Part shown: positions 40,925 to 50,632 of the stretch, one piece after another
How positions within the stretch are numbered: position 1 is the first letter of the stretch
Layout of the letters: every line of letters begins with the position of its first letter
Assembly: GCA_905221605.1 (NCBI GenBank)
Contig: CAJNDS010002601.1
Location: 564,044 to 628,043, forward strand
Direction: 5' to 3'
Length of the DNA stretch: 64,000 bases
Origin: Symbiodinium natans
Lineage: Eukaryota; Sar; Dinophyceae; Suessiales; Symbiodiniaceae
Position numbers and translations under genes: made by a program
The notes under the pieces: generated by a model
What the model was told of the DNA's origin: nothing
What the model saw: the letters and a program-made list of their open reading frames with translations, nothing else
Database searches by the model: none

Positions 40925-41027
40925 GAGCAGTGGAGTCTGGAAGGTTTCCGGGTCCCTCGGAGCATCTGGAGGCTTCAACAAACATGCCAGGTCCTCAGGT
41001 GTAAGTTCTTCTCCATGATCACCTGTC
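40925..41027 (-). CDS. Exon, acidic unknown protein
   Basis: After CTGACAG the minus frame reads DHGEELTPEDLACLLKPPDA then PRDPETFQTPLLRA. Strong coding signal in one frame. Confidence 0.6.
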
Positions 41028-41045
41028 AGAAGGTGGGGTTTGGGA

Positions 41046-41148
41046 TGCCTCCCCTTATACTAACAGTCCGTAGTAAGGACTATAATAGGGGGGGGGGGGG
41101 GGGGTACTATAATCCCAATTCAGGACTGTTAGCATAAGGGGGAACATC
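41046..41148. mobile_element. Inverted-repeat element, family 6 (copy 1)
   Basis: CCCCTTATACTAACAGTCC at the left and GGACTGTTAGCATAAGGGG at the right flank an AT-rich core with a G16 run. A second copy is at 58142-58232. Confidence 0.75.
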
Positions 41149-41536
41149 CCCCTAAACCCAAACCCTAAACGCTAAACCTGATAAAGGGTTGTTAGCCACG
41201 GGCGTAGGGATGTAGGACTAGGAGTGAGTAGAAGGTGGTCTGTGGTGAGCCCTAAACCCTAAATAAACCCGAAACCCTAAACCCTAAACCCTGAACGCCT
41301 CCACATTCCCAGGCCCTACAGAAGACCCGCAAAGGTTCAAGGCATCACTTTGGGGCCCACGCCCACAACCCAACAAAAAGCCCTCAACTCAACCCCAGCA
41401 CCACAACACCCTAAAGCCCAAAAACCCTAAACCCTGAACCCAAAAAAGCCCTAAGCCCCTAAACCCCCTAAACCCCTAAACCCCAAACCCTAAACCCCAA
41501 ACCCTAGACCCTAAACCCTAAACCCTAAACCCGACT

Positions 41537-41640
41537 GAGGAAGTTCTGGCCGCCTCCTGGTTCGAGATCATCGCCCGGAGAACCTTCTCCAGCTCCACCT
41601 GGGCCGCTGTGTAACGGATTGTGCGCTCAAATCGAGGCCC
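41537..41640 (-). CDS. Exon, helical unknown protein
   Basis: The minus frame reads RFERTIRYTAAQVELEKVLR then AMISNQEAARTSSVG, a continuous amphipathic helix. Family unknown. Confidence 0.6.
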
Positions 41641-41721
41641 GGTTTAGGGTTTAGGGTTTAGGGGTTAGGGTTTCGGGTTCAGGGTTCAGGGTTTAGGGTT
41701 TAGGGTTTAGGGTGACGCACA

Positions 41722-41890
41722 GAAGATTCTTTGTAGGGTTCTTAAGGGAGGGAGGTTCAAGGGGGGTTAGAGTTAGGGGGGGTTCAAGGGGGGAGGTTCC
41801 TAGGGAGCCTTAGGGAGGAGTGTGGAGTATGAGGGAACCTTGGGTTATATACCACGCTAGAACCCCCTCCCTTAAGAACTCTATAATTTC
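41722..41890. mobile_element. Inverted-repeat element with TTCTTTGTAGGGTTCTTAAGG ends
   Basis: TAGGGTTCTTAAGGGAGGG at 41733-41751 pairs with CCCTCCCTTAAGAACTCTA at 41866-41884. The inside has repeated GGTTCAAGGGGGG modules. It abuts the family-1 element at 41890, sharing a TTTCTTTGTAG edge. Confidence 0.6.
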
Positions 41891-42003
41891 TTTGTAGCCC
41901 AGTAACCATATTCAAAAAAGGGCACCCTTCTCTTGGGTTGGTTTCCTTACAAGGGAACCCAGAACCCAAAAAAAAGGGTAAAGGGCACCACTGGGCTACG
42001 AAG
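41890..42003. mobile_element. Introner-like element, family 1 (complete copy)
   Basis: The cleanest family-1 copy: CTTTGTAGCCCAGTAACCAT on the left, CACCACTGGGCTACGAAGG on the right, with internal GGGCACCCTTCTCTTGGGTT and complementary AACCCAAAAAAAAGGGTAAAG. Either strand therefore ends in CTACNAAG. Confidence 0.85.
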
Positions 42004-42019
42004 GTTTAGGATATGTGTG

Positions 42020-42072
42020 TGGCGTGCTTGAAAGAAGCTGCCTGCAAGATAGGATTCCGGATGAAGAAGGGG
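42020..42072 (-). CDS. Possible small exon
   Basis: The minus frame reads FFIRNPILQAASFKHAT; plus reads VACLKEAACKIGFRMKKG. Strand ambiguous. Confidence 0.3.
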
Positions 42073-42591
42073 GCCCTTGTTTAGAGCACCCTAAGCCTCA
42101 GCCATAAACCCTAAACCCCATACAAAGTTTAGGCAAGTTGGGGGGGGGGGGGGGGGGGGGGGGGGTGAATGTCACTTCTGCGGCGTGAACCTGCTTACAG
42201 GATGAACTCCTGAACCTGGGTTTAGGGCCTCGGGTTTCGGGAGTAGGGTTGAAAGCCTTCTGTGTTCAATGCTCAGAGCACTCTCACCCCAAGCAAGGAA
42301 GCCCCCCCCATCCCCAAATACAAGTAAATTTGGACCCTGGTAGGAAATAGTAAATACATGTATAAATCAAAGGAAGAGGAATCTTTGACAAAGTAGACTC
42401 TAAACCCTTTAAGCCCTCAAAACCCCAAACCTACAGCCCCTAAAGACAAGCTAATACCAAAAGCACGAATACTTGGCTGCACTCAGGAGGGTAGCTATAA
42501 ATTAAACTTTTAGCTGCCTTTATAAGAAACCCAATAAACCCAAAAAAGGTAAGGATCTAAAGTTAGTTACAGTAAAGTACCTCAAAGAATA

Positions 42592-42652
42592 CAGGCCGGC
42601 ACCTTCCTTGCTCCGATGACAGCAGCGTCTGTCCCGTCCGCGCCCTGGCTTT
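42592..42652 (-). CDS. Possible exon
   Basis: Two minus frames are open (KARARTGQTLLSSEQGRCR; SQGADGTDAAVIGARKVPA). 42180-42590 upstream on this coordinate shows only repeats and short A/T-rich sequence with no gene. Confidence 0.35.
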
Positions 42653-42907
42653 TGCTTAGTTTTGATGAGTTGGGGGCTTAGGGTTTAGGGTTTAGGGTTT
42701 AGGGTTTAATGTTTAGAGTTGATTCACGGTCCTACGGACACCTCGAAGCCCCCTCAACTTGACCATGCACCTCTGCCCGAAACCCGAAACCCCAAACCCC
42801 AAACCCTAAACCCTAAACCCTAAACCCCAAACCCTAAACCCCAAACCCTAAACCCCAAACCCCAAACCCCAAACCCCAAACCCCAAACCCCATACCCTAA
42901 ACCCTGA

Positions 42908-43016
42908 CGCCCTTCACAGGCCCTTCACACGCGCGCGAACTGAAGGGCACCGCGGGGTGAAAAAACAGCTCCGACTTGATCTCTGCCCTTCTTTGGCTTT
43001 TTCTGGGTCTGCGTGT
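42908..43016 (-). CDS. Exon, unknown protein
   Basis: The minus frame reads RKSQRRAEIKSELFFHPAVP then FSSRACEGPVKG. A second minus frame (DTQTQKKPKKGRDQVGAVFS) is open to a stop. It may be the next exon of the PX gene; I could not confirm the junction. Confidence 0.45.
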
Positions 43017-43464
43017 CCTAGAGGATCTTATCTAGGGGTTGTACCTTGTCCCTAAACCCTAAACCCTAAACCCTAAACCCTAAACCTAAACCCTAAACCC
43101 TAAACCGACCCTATAAGGTTGCACCCTTTGGGTTTTTGGGGAGCCTTTTTCAAGACCCTTAAGGTCGTATGAGGGCCATACGAGGAGAACATGAAGAGGA
43201 CCCTAAACCCTAAACCCTAAACCCTAAACCCTAAACCCTAAACCCTAAACCCTAAACCCTAAAACTTTGTTGGGGGTACATCCTTGGGGGTACGAGTCTT
43301 GGTCCCTTGATCTGAAGCCCCAAGCCGCAGAGCTGAAACCTTTAGGGCTTTAGGGATTTAGGGTTTAGGGTCTGGGGTTTAGGGTTTAGGGTTTGGGGTT
43401 TAGGGTTTGGGTTTAGGGTTTGTGGTTTAGGGTTTAGGGTGGCTTCGGGCGTATTTCACAGTGC

Positions 43465-45172
43465 CTTCGGCGGCATCGGCGGCAGCTGAATTCCCGGAAT
43501 GTCAAGCTGAAGGGCCTGCACAAAGTCATGACCCATTCGGAGATTCAAGTTCTGAAGTTTCTCTTTGAGCTAGGGGTAGGGTTTAGGGTTTAGGGTTTAG
43601 GGTTTAGGGTTTAGGGTTTAGGGTTTAGGGTTTAGGGTTTAGGGTTTAGGGTTTAGGGTTTAAGGTTTCCTCCACGTCATCAGGACCTTCGGACCATTCC
43701 CCCAAAAAGACAAAGCAAAAACCGTGCTAAACCCAAACCCTAATATGGATAGGGTGGCTTTGCCGCCTCTACGTGGGCACCATATCACAGCAAACCCTAA
43801 ACCCCAAGCCCTGAACGAAACCTGAACCTCCAAACCCTAGACCCTCAACCTTAAATCCAGAACCTTATACCCTAAACTACCCGAAACCCTGAACTCTACA
43901 CCGTAAACCCTGAACCCCTGAACCCAAAGTCCTATAACACCTAAACTAAAACCCTGAACCCTCAGCACCTGAACCCCAAACTTGTGCCCTAAACCCTACA
44001 CCATAAACCCCGAAAGCCTGAATCCTCCTCCCCCAAATATTAACCCCCCCAAACCCAATCCCCCGAACCATACGTACTCCCATTCAAGTCGTATATGGTA
44101 TAGGGCCGGTATTTAATCCAACCTAAACTGGCCCTAAACCCTGAACCCTAACCCCCAAACTGGCCCTAAACCCTAAAGCCTAAACCCTAAACCCGAAACC
44201 CTAAACCCTAAACAGCCCCCATGCCTTGAAGTCTCCCACCTCCCGACGCCTGCCTTGTACAAGGCCTCGAAATCGCTATACCGATGCGCAACCTCTCATA
44301 AGAGTTTAGGGTTTAGGGTTTAGGGTTTAGGGTTTAGGGCTAGGGTTTAGGGTTTCGGGTTTAGGGTTTCGGGTTTAGGGTTTAGGGTTTCGGCGCCAGG
44401 GTTTAGCGGTCTATTAGGGTCTAGGGCTAGTGCTTAGGGTGTAGAGTTTAGGGTTTAGGGCCAGGGTTTGGGCAGGCTCGTTTTAGGGTTTAGCGAGTAG
44501 GGTTTAGGGTTCAAGGTAAGACACCTGTGAAGCTTAGAAAAGCTTCACGAAACATGGGGTTTCGGGCACAGAGGACCTGCCCTCTTCACTCGAAGCACTA
44601 AGCCCTGGACCCGAAACCCTGAACCCTAACCCTAAACCTGAAGCCCTAAACCATAAACAACAAATCTATCTAAGCGCTGAGCCCTAAACCCGAAAACCCA
44701 CAAGTTCGAGAGAACAATCCAGGCATGAGCGTTGGCAAGCCAGGCAAGAAGCCGCAAATCCAAAACAAACCTCAACTCCAACCTTACTATTTGCTTGGTA
44801 GCCCAGTAACCATATTTAGAGAGGATATGCTTTTTGGGGTTACTTGATAAGGAAACCTTGAACCCAAAAGTGTACCACAGCGCCGCCAAGATTCGCCCTT
44901 AACAGGACATTCGGGAATCTGGATCCCTGCATGTTCCCTTACAGGGGTTTACAGGGTGGGGCCCCCTTACTATACTAACTGTAGTTAAGGGACTTATAAC
45001 CTAACTTAGGGTCCTTATAACCCAATTTAGGGCCCTTATAACTCTACTTATAACTAGGGGGCCCCACCCTGTAGTGGGACATAGCCTACCTATTTCGGTA
45101 TGAGGCAACGTGGGGGCTCGCCTCAGAGGCTTTGCCAAAGTCGTTGATCTCGATGACGTAGGACGTGAAGCG
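43465..45172 (-). CDS. PX (phox-homology) domain protein, three exons
   Basis: Exons (minus): 45172-45110, 44292-44254, 43569-43465. Joined: RFTSYVIEINDFGKASEASP-H, then VAHRYSDFEALYK, then LKEKLQNLNLRMGHDFVQAL and DIPGIQLPPMPPK. RYSDF (phosphoinositide-binding Arg) and the later LPPMPPK proline loop are hallmarks of PX domains, which bind PI3P and related lipids on endosomal membranes. The first junction is a GT donor in a GTTGC direct repeat matching AGAG|GTTGC. The second uses a GC donor (AAG|GCAGG). Reading past 43465 gives AL-stop (43456); an AAG|GCACTG donor there is an alternative. The first intron carries a 124-bp MITE. Confidence 0.75.
44512..44600 (-). CDS. Possible exon within the PX-gene intron region
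   Basis: The minus frame reads ASSEEGRSSVPETPCFVKLF-stop. It lies inside the first PX intron by my model, so it is either an alternative exon or chance. Confidence 0.25.
44794..44879. mobile_element. Introner-like element, family 1 (copy)
   Basis: CTTGGTAGCCCAGTAACCAT at the left, AACCCAAAAGTGTACCACAG at the right; the right terminal repeat is truncated. It lies inside the first PX intron. Confidence 0.7.
44951..45074. mobile_element. 124-bp MITE, copy 2
   Basis: Same sequence as 35269-35392. It sits in the first intron of the PX gene, 36 bp from the exon edge at 45110. Confidence 0.9.
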
Positions 45173-45497
45173 CTGCGGGGCACACCGAGGATGGAAGGAA
45201 TGTAGGATTTGGGGTTCAGGGTTTAGGGTGTAGGGTTTAGAGTTTAGGGTTCAGGGCTTAGGCTTCAGGGTTTAGGGTTTAGAGGGAGCCTGCGAGGTGG
45301 AGGCACAGGTCATAAACCGTACAGCAGATAAGAACTCGAAAGCCAAAGCATCGCAAACCCTGAACCCTAAACCCTAAACCCTAAACCCGAAACCCTAAAC
45401 CCTAAACCCCAAACCCTACACCCTAAACCCTAAAGCCTGAGCCTTGACCTCAACTAAGACCCCAAGCAAGCTTGGTTCAGGATGTGTCTGGCTGTTT

Positions 45498-45634
45498 CTT
45501 CGTAGGGAATGAGGGAATTAGGTACCCTATATAATCCCGTAATGGGTATAGATTTAGGGTTTAGGGTTTAGGGTTTAGGGTTTAGGGGGTAGATGGTATA
45601 GGGCCCTAATGATTTTCCCTGATTCCCTACTAAG
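45498..45634. mobile_element. Inverted-repeat element with CTTCGTAGGGAAT / ATTCCCTACTAAG ends
   Basis: Ends match the general introner pattern CTTNGTAG...CTACNAAG but the body differs from family 1. An internal TTTAGGG block interrupts it. Its right end supplies the acceptor of the plus-strand ORF starting at 45635. Confidence 0.7.
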
Positions 45635-46164
45635 AATCTCCGGAAGAATCTCCGGGGGTTTGCAAGGGACCTGCATCATCAGCGACATCTGCTCCTGCAA
45701 ACGCCGAGGCCCCTGAAACTGGACCCTCAACTCCGTCTTTGTGGGGTTGGGCAAAATACGGTTTTGAGGTGGAACAACTTTTTACCCACCTTCGTTATAA
45801 GCCTCGCGAGCCTCCGAACGATATCAATGATCTCGGTGAGAGAGAGAGAGAGAGAGAGAGAAACACAATAACGACGTTATGTAAGGGGATCCGTGTCGTC
45901 CGTGAGAAAAAGAGAGAGGCTTGCCTCTTCTTTGAAGATCGAGTTGGAGAACATGCTCCGCTGTTCTCAAACACACTGCTAAAATCTCATCACCATGAAC
46001 AAACTCTCTACTAGCAGCTATACCACTTTGGTTACCAAATCCGAAGGACCTCAGATGGCATATCGCCTGAAGAGTTGGACAGTCAACGCCGTGATGCTGC
46101 AATACGTGCAGGAAGGCATCCCGAAACCGGCGAACAAGTACGCCTAGCTGAGGCGGAACAATGA
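45635..46164 (+). pseudogene. Plus-strand ORF with one in-frame TAG
   Basis: After CTACTAAG the plus frame is open for 176 codons except for a single TAG at 46012-46014. It reads ESPEESPGVCKGPASSATSA, then WGWAKYGFEVEQLFTHLRYK, then RVVREKKREACLFFEDRVGE, and after the TAG QLYHFGYQIRRTSDGISPEE and RDAAIRAGRHPETGEQVRLA to TGA. A (GA)n microsatellite gives an ER repeat in the middle. Protein unknown. Options: pseudogene, short intron around the TAG, or sequencing error; TAG is a normal terminator in other genes here. Confidence 0.55.
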
Positions 46165-46624
46165 CACGAACAGTTGGTACCTCCACCCCCCCGCTCCCCC
46201 ACCCCCACAAAAAATGCTGTTAAGCGTCCCGTTCTCATAGTGTGCAGGGTTTTAGAGCTCAGACACTCTCAGCTCTGTTTTGGCTCCTGCTCCGTGGTGG
46301 CTCATCGGCTAACGCTTAGGAAGCCCGAAACGCTGAACCCCCCCCCCCCCAAGCCCCCAACTTCCACAAGGGCTCTAGATGCCGTTTAGGGTTTAGGGCT
46401 TAGGGTTTAGGGTTTAGGGTGTAGGGTTTAGGGTTTGGGGTTTAGGGTTTAGGGTAGTTTAGGGTTTGGGGTTTAGGGTACTTTAGGGTTCAGAGTTTAG
46501 GCATTTTTAGGCTAATGGAGTAATGGAGACCTCAAGCTCACACTCCAACCGCTGTGCCCCAAACCCTCAACTCTCTCCATCGCGCAGGCTTTACGAGTTT
46601 AAGGGTTTGTGGGTTTACAGAAAG

Positions 46625-46870
46625 GCTTAGGTCCTCCGTCTTGGTGATCCGGATGGTCAAACTGGGCAGGCAGCCACGCATCACTTAGCTTCCCTACAGC
46701 TTGATGGGCATACCCGGAACCCGAGCCCACCCCCACTCCCCAACCCTAAACCCTAAACCCTAAACCCTAAACCTTAAACCTGAAACCCGAAACCCCAAAC
46801 AACCATAAACAAGCCAAAGCCCCAAACCACCTTGATGGGGATCCGGACGCACTGACGTGTGTAGGGGCGT
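46625..46870 (-). CDS. Two exon-like islands, unknown protein
   Basis: 46860-46829 reads LQRPYTRQCVRIPIK before a GT donor (AAG|GTGG). 46730-46625 is open in two frames (GYAHQAVGKLSDAWLPAQFD; RGCLPSLTIRITKTEDLSLS, the latter C2-domain-like). A CCCATCAAG motif occurs at both exon edges. Gene structure unresolved. Confidence 0.4.
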
Positions 46871-47059
46871 TGGAGTGATACAGGGGCCAGGGTCTCAGAC
46901 TTTAGGGAGCTAGCCCTACACCCTAAACCCTATATGAACCCTTCGACACTAGGACCCTGAATTCTCAACCCTAAACCCCAAAAGCATGAAACCCCTGCGT
47001 CGGCCCTGAGGGCCCTAAGGGGCCCTCAGGGCCTAAACGAATAGCAACCCCCACCTCCG

Positions 47060-47195
47060 CCCCCCCCCCCGTGTGCAGCTTAAATAGGGTCTATTTGGAA
47101 GCTGAGACTCGTGTTTTAAAGAGGAAATCAGGCCCCAAAACGTATACTTATTTACAAGAGACAACTTCCAAATAGACCCTATTTTAGGTTCTGTA
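47060..47195. mobile_element. Inverted repeat with TAAATAGGGTCTATTTGGAAG ends
   Basis: AAATAGGGTCTATTTGGAAG (47074-47093) pairs with CTTCCAAATAGACCCTATTT (47166-47185). A solo end (CAGCTTCCAAATAGACCCTA) recurs at 55307-55327, just beyond the other side of the satellite domain. The intervening satellites may have arisen within such an element. Confidence 0.6.
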
Positions 47196-47214
47196 GGGTT
47201 GCCAAGACAGAATT

Positions 47215-48065
47215 TAATTCAATTAATTCAATTAATTCATTTATTTACACTTGGGGAGGTTGAATTAATTGAATTAATTGAATAAATTCAATTAATTCAC
47301 CCCCCCCTTTTGGAATTAATTGAATTAAATGAATTAATGGAATTAATTGAATTAATGGAATTAATTGAATTAATTGAATTAATTCAATTAATTCCAAATG
47401 AGGGGTGAATTAATTGAATTAATTCAATTAATTCAGTTAATTCAATTAATTCAATTAATTCAATTAATTCAATTAATTCAATTAATTCCAAATGGGGGGG
47501 TGGGGGGCTCGGGGCTGGGGGCGGGGGGGGGGGCACCATTTGGAAATAATTGAATTAATTGAATTAATTCACCCCCCCCCCTTTTGGAATTAATTGAATT
47601 AAATGAATTAATGGAATTAATTGAATTAATGGAATTAATTGAATTAATTCAATTAATTCCAAATGGGGGTGTGAATTAATTGAATTAATTCAATTAATTC
47701 AATTAATTCAATTAATTCAATTAATTCAATTAATTCAATTAATTCAATTAATTCAATTAATTCAATTAATTCAATTAATTCAATTAATTCCAAATGGGGG
47801 GGTGGGGGGCTCGGGGCTGGGGGCGGGGGGGGGGCACCATTTGGAAATAATTGAATTAATTGAATTAATTCACCCCCCCCCCCCTTTTGGAATTAATTGA
47901 ATTAAATGAATTAATGGAATTAATTGAATTAATGGAATTAATTGAATTAATTCAATTAATTCAATTAATTCCAAATGGGGGGTGAATTAATTGAATTAAT
48001 TCAATTAATTCAATTAATTCAATTAATTCAATTAATTCAATTAATTCAATTAATTCCAAATGGGG
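47215..48065. repeat. AATTAATTG/AATTAATTC 9-bp satellite in ~280-300-bp higher-order units
   Basis: Tandem 9-mers (TTCAATTAA and its complement) run toward each other in alternating orientation, separated by G-rich spacers (CAAATGGGGGGGTGGGGGG, GGCTCGGGGCTGGGGGCG). A composite of about 280-300 bp recurs about three times, starting at 47299, 47575 and 47876. Highly palindromic, non-coding. Confidence 0.9.
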
Positions 48066-48362
48066 GGGGGCACCATTCCGGGCTCGTAAATTAGTATTGC
48101 GGGGAGGCCCGGGCTCGTGATTTAGTATTGGGGGGAGGCCCGGGCTCGTGATTTAGTATTGGGGGGAGGCCCGGCCTCGTAATTTGGAGGCCGGGCTCGT
48201 GATTTAGCCCGGGCTCGTGATTTAGTATTGGGGGGAGGCCCGGGCTCGTGATTTAGTATTGCGGGAAGGCCCGGGCTCGTAATTTAGTATTGGGGGGAGG
48301 CCCGGGCTCGTGATTTAGTATTGGGGGGAGGCCCGGGCTCGTGGTTTAGTATTGGGGGGAGG
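48066..48362. repeat. 31-bp GC satellite, forward orientation
   Basis: About nine units of GGCCCGGGCTCGTGATTTAG followed by TATTGGGGGGA. The same unit occurs in reverse complement at 50346-50632. Confidence 0.92.
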
Positions 48363-48790
48363 AGGATTCCCCAGCCCCCACCCCCCATTTGGAAATAAAT
48401 GAATTACTTGAATTAATTGAAATAATTGAATTAATTCAATTAATTCAATTAATTGATTTATTTCCAAAGGGGAGGTGGAATTAATTGAATTAATTGAATT
48501 AATTCAATTATTTCAATTAATTCAATTAATTCAATTAATTCAATTAATTCATTTATTTCCAAATGGGGGGGATTCCCCAGCCCCCACCCCCCCCCCCTTT
48601 GGAAATAAATGAATTAATTGAATTAATTCAATTAATTCAATTAATTCAATTAAATCAATTAATTCATTTATTTCCAAAGGGGGGGTGGAATTAATTGAAT
48701 TAAGTTAATTAATTGAATTAATTCAATTAATTCAATTAATTCAATTAATTCATTTATTTCCAAATGGGGGGGATTCCCCAGACCCCACCC
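48363..48790. repeat. AT palindromic satellite
   Basis: Units of AATTAATTG/CAATTAATT punctuated by GATTCCCCAGCCCCCACCCC and TTTCCAAAGGGG spacers. No gene. Confidence 0.9.
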
Positions 48791-49500
48791 CCCCAGCTCG
48801 ATTTGGCCAAATTTTGCCCGGAGGCTGCCCGGCAAAATTTGGCCAAATCGAGCCGCGCCTTTCTGAAGGCCCGAAATTATTTAAACTATCGCGGCTCGAT
48901 TTGGCCAAATTTGGCCGGGCAGCCTCCGGGCAAAATTTGGCCAAATCGAGCCACGCATTTCTCATCGCATACGAAGGGCAGCCCGATTTGGCCAAATTTT
49001 GCCCGGAAGCTGACCGGCAAAATTTGGCCAAATCGAGCCGCGATAGTTTAAAAATTTCGGGCCTTCAGAAAGGCGCGGCTCGATTTGGCCAAATTTTGCC
49101 CGGAGGCTGCCCGGCAAAATTTGGCCAAATCGAGCCGCACATTTCTCATCGCGTTCGACGAGCAGCCCGATTTGGCCAAATTTTGCCCGCAGACTGCCCG
49201 GCAAAATCTGGCCAAATCGAGCCGCGCCTTTCTGGAGGCCCGAAATTATTTAAACTATCGCGGCTCGGTTTGGCCAAATTTTGCCGGGAAGTCTGCGGGC
49301 AAAATTTGGGCTCGTCGTACGCGCTGAGAAATGCGCGGCTCGATTTGGCCAAATTTTGCCGGGCAGCCTCCGGGCAAAATTTGGCCAAATCGAGCCGCGC
49401 ATTTCTCATGGCATACGAAGAGCAGCCCGATTTGGCCAAATTTTGCCCGCAGGCTGCCCGGCAAAATTTGGCCAAATCGAGCCGCGATAGTTTAAATAAT
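48791..49500. repeat. Hairpin satellite (CTCGATTTGGCCAAATTTTG)
   Basis: About seven near-perfect inverted repeats of CTCGATTTGGCCAAATTTTG / CAAAATTTGGCCAAATCGAG around CCGGGAGGC-type loops, joined by two spacer types (GAAGGCCCGAAATTATTTAA or TTTCTCATCGCATACGA). ORFs run through both strands (AKFGQIEP / QNLAKSS repeats, up to 279 codons) because the unit lacks stops. I treat them as non-coding. Confidence 0.85.
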
Positions 49501-50345
49501 TTCGTTCAATTAGTTCATTCATTTCCAAATGGGGTGGATTCCCCAGCCCCCACCCCCCCCCCTTTGGAAATAAATGAATTAATTGAATTAATTGAATTAT
49601 TTGAATTAATTGAATTAATTCAATTAATTCAATTAATTCATTTATTTCATTAATCAATTAATTCAATTAATTAAATTAATTCATTTATTTTTTTCAAAGT
49701 GGTGGGGGGGAATTAATGAATTAATGAATTAATGAATAATGAATTAATCAAATTCATTCAATTAATTCATTAAGCAAAAAATTAATCATTAAATAATTAA
49801 ATAATTCAATGAATCATTATTCCAAACGGGGGGGGTGGGGGGGGGGGCTGGGGAATCCCCCCCATTTGGAAATAAATTAATTAATTGAATTAATTGAATT
49901 AATTCAATTAATTCAAATTAATTCCACCTCCCCTTTGGAAATAAATGAGTTAATTGAATTAATTGAATTAATTCAATTAATTCAATTAATTCAATTAATT
50001 CATTTATTTCCAAAGGGGGGGGGTGGGGGCTGGGGAATCCCCCCCATTTGGAAATAAATGAATTACTTGAATTAATTGAATTAATTGAAATAATTGAATT
50101 AATTCAATTAATTCAATTAATTCCACCTCCCCTTTGGAAATTAATTGAATTAATTGAATTAATTGAATTAATTGAATTAATTGAATTAATTGAATTAATT
50201 GAATTAACTGAATTAATTGAATTAATTGAATTAATTGAATTAATTGAATTAATTCAATTAATTCAATTAATTCATTTATTTCCAAAGGGGAGGTGGAATT
50301 AATTGAATTAATTGAATTAATACCAAATGGGGGGTGGGGGCTGGG
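49501..50345. repeat. AT palindromic satellite, second block
   Basis: As 48363-48790 but longer and in mirrored order, with GGTGGGGGCTGGGGAATCCC spacers. Ile/Leu/Asn/Glu ORFs (ELIELIELI) are repeat translations. Confidence 0.9.
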
Positions 50346-50632
50346 GAATCCTCCTCCCCCCAATACTAAACCACGAGCCCGGGCCTCCCCCCAATACTAA
50401 ATCACGAGCCTGGGCTAAATGACGAGCCCGGGCCTCCAAATTACGAGCCCGGCCTCTCCCCAATACTAAATCACGAGGTTGGGCCTCCCCCCAATACTAA
50501 ATCACGAGCCCCGGGCCTCCCCGCAATACTAAATCACGAGCCCGGGCCTCCCCCCAAAACAAATTAACGAGCCCGGGCCTCCTCCCAATACTAAATCACG
50601 AGCCCTCCTCCCCCCAATACTAGGGCACAGTT
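50346..50632. repeat. 31-bp GC satellite, reverse orientation
   Basis: About nine units of CCCAATACTAAATCACGAG plus CCCGGGCCTCC, the reverse complement of the array at 48066-48362. The two arrays bracket 48363-50345 symmetrically. Confidence 0.92.

Noticed and set aside
48814-49653. 279-codon plus ORF (AKFGQIEP/QNLAKSS repeats) as a repeat protein
   Set aside because: It is the translation of a palindromic hairpin satellite; comparable ORFs exist on the opposite strand and in other frames, and there is no start context, splice context or non-repeat domain.
50004-50363. Ile/Gln/Leu/Asn ORFs (QLIQLIQLI)
   Set aside because: Frames of the AATTAATTC satellite.
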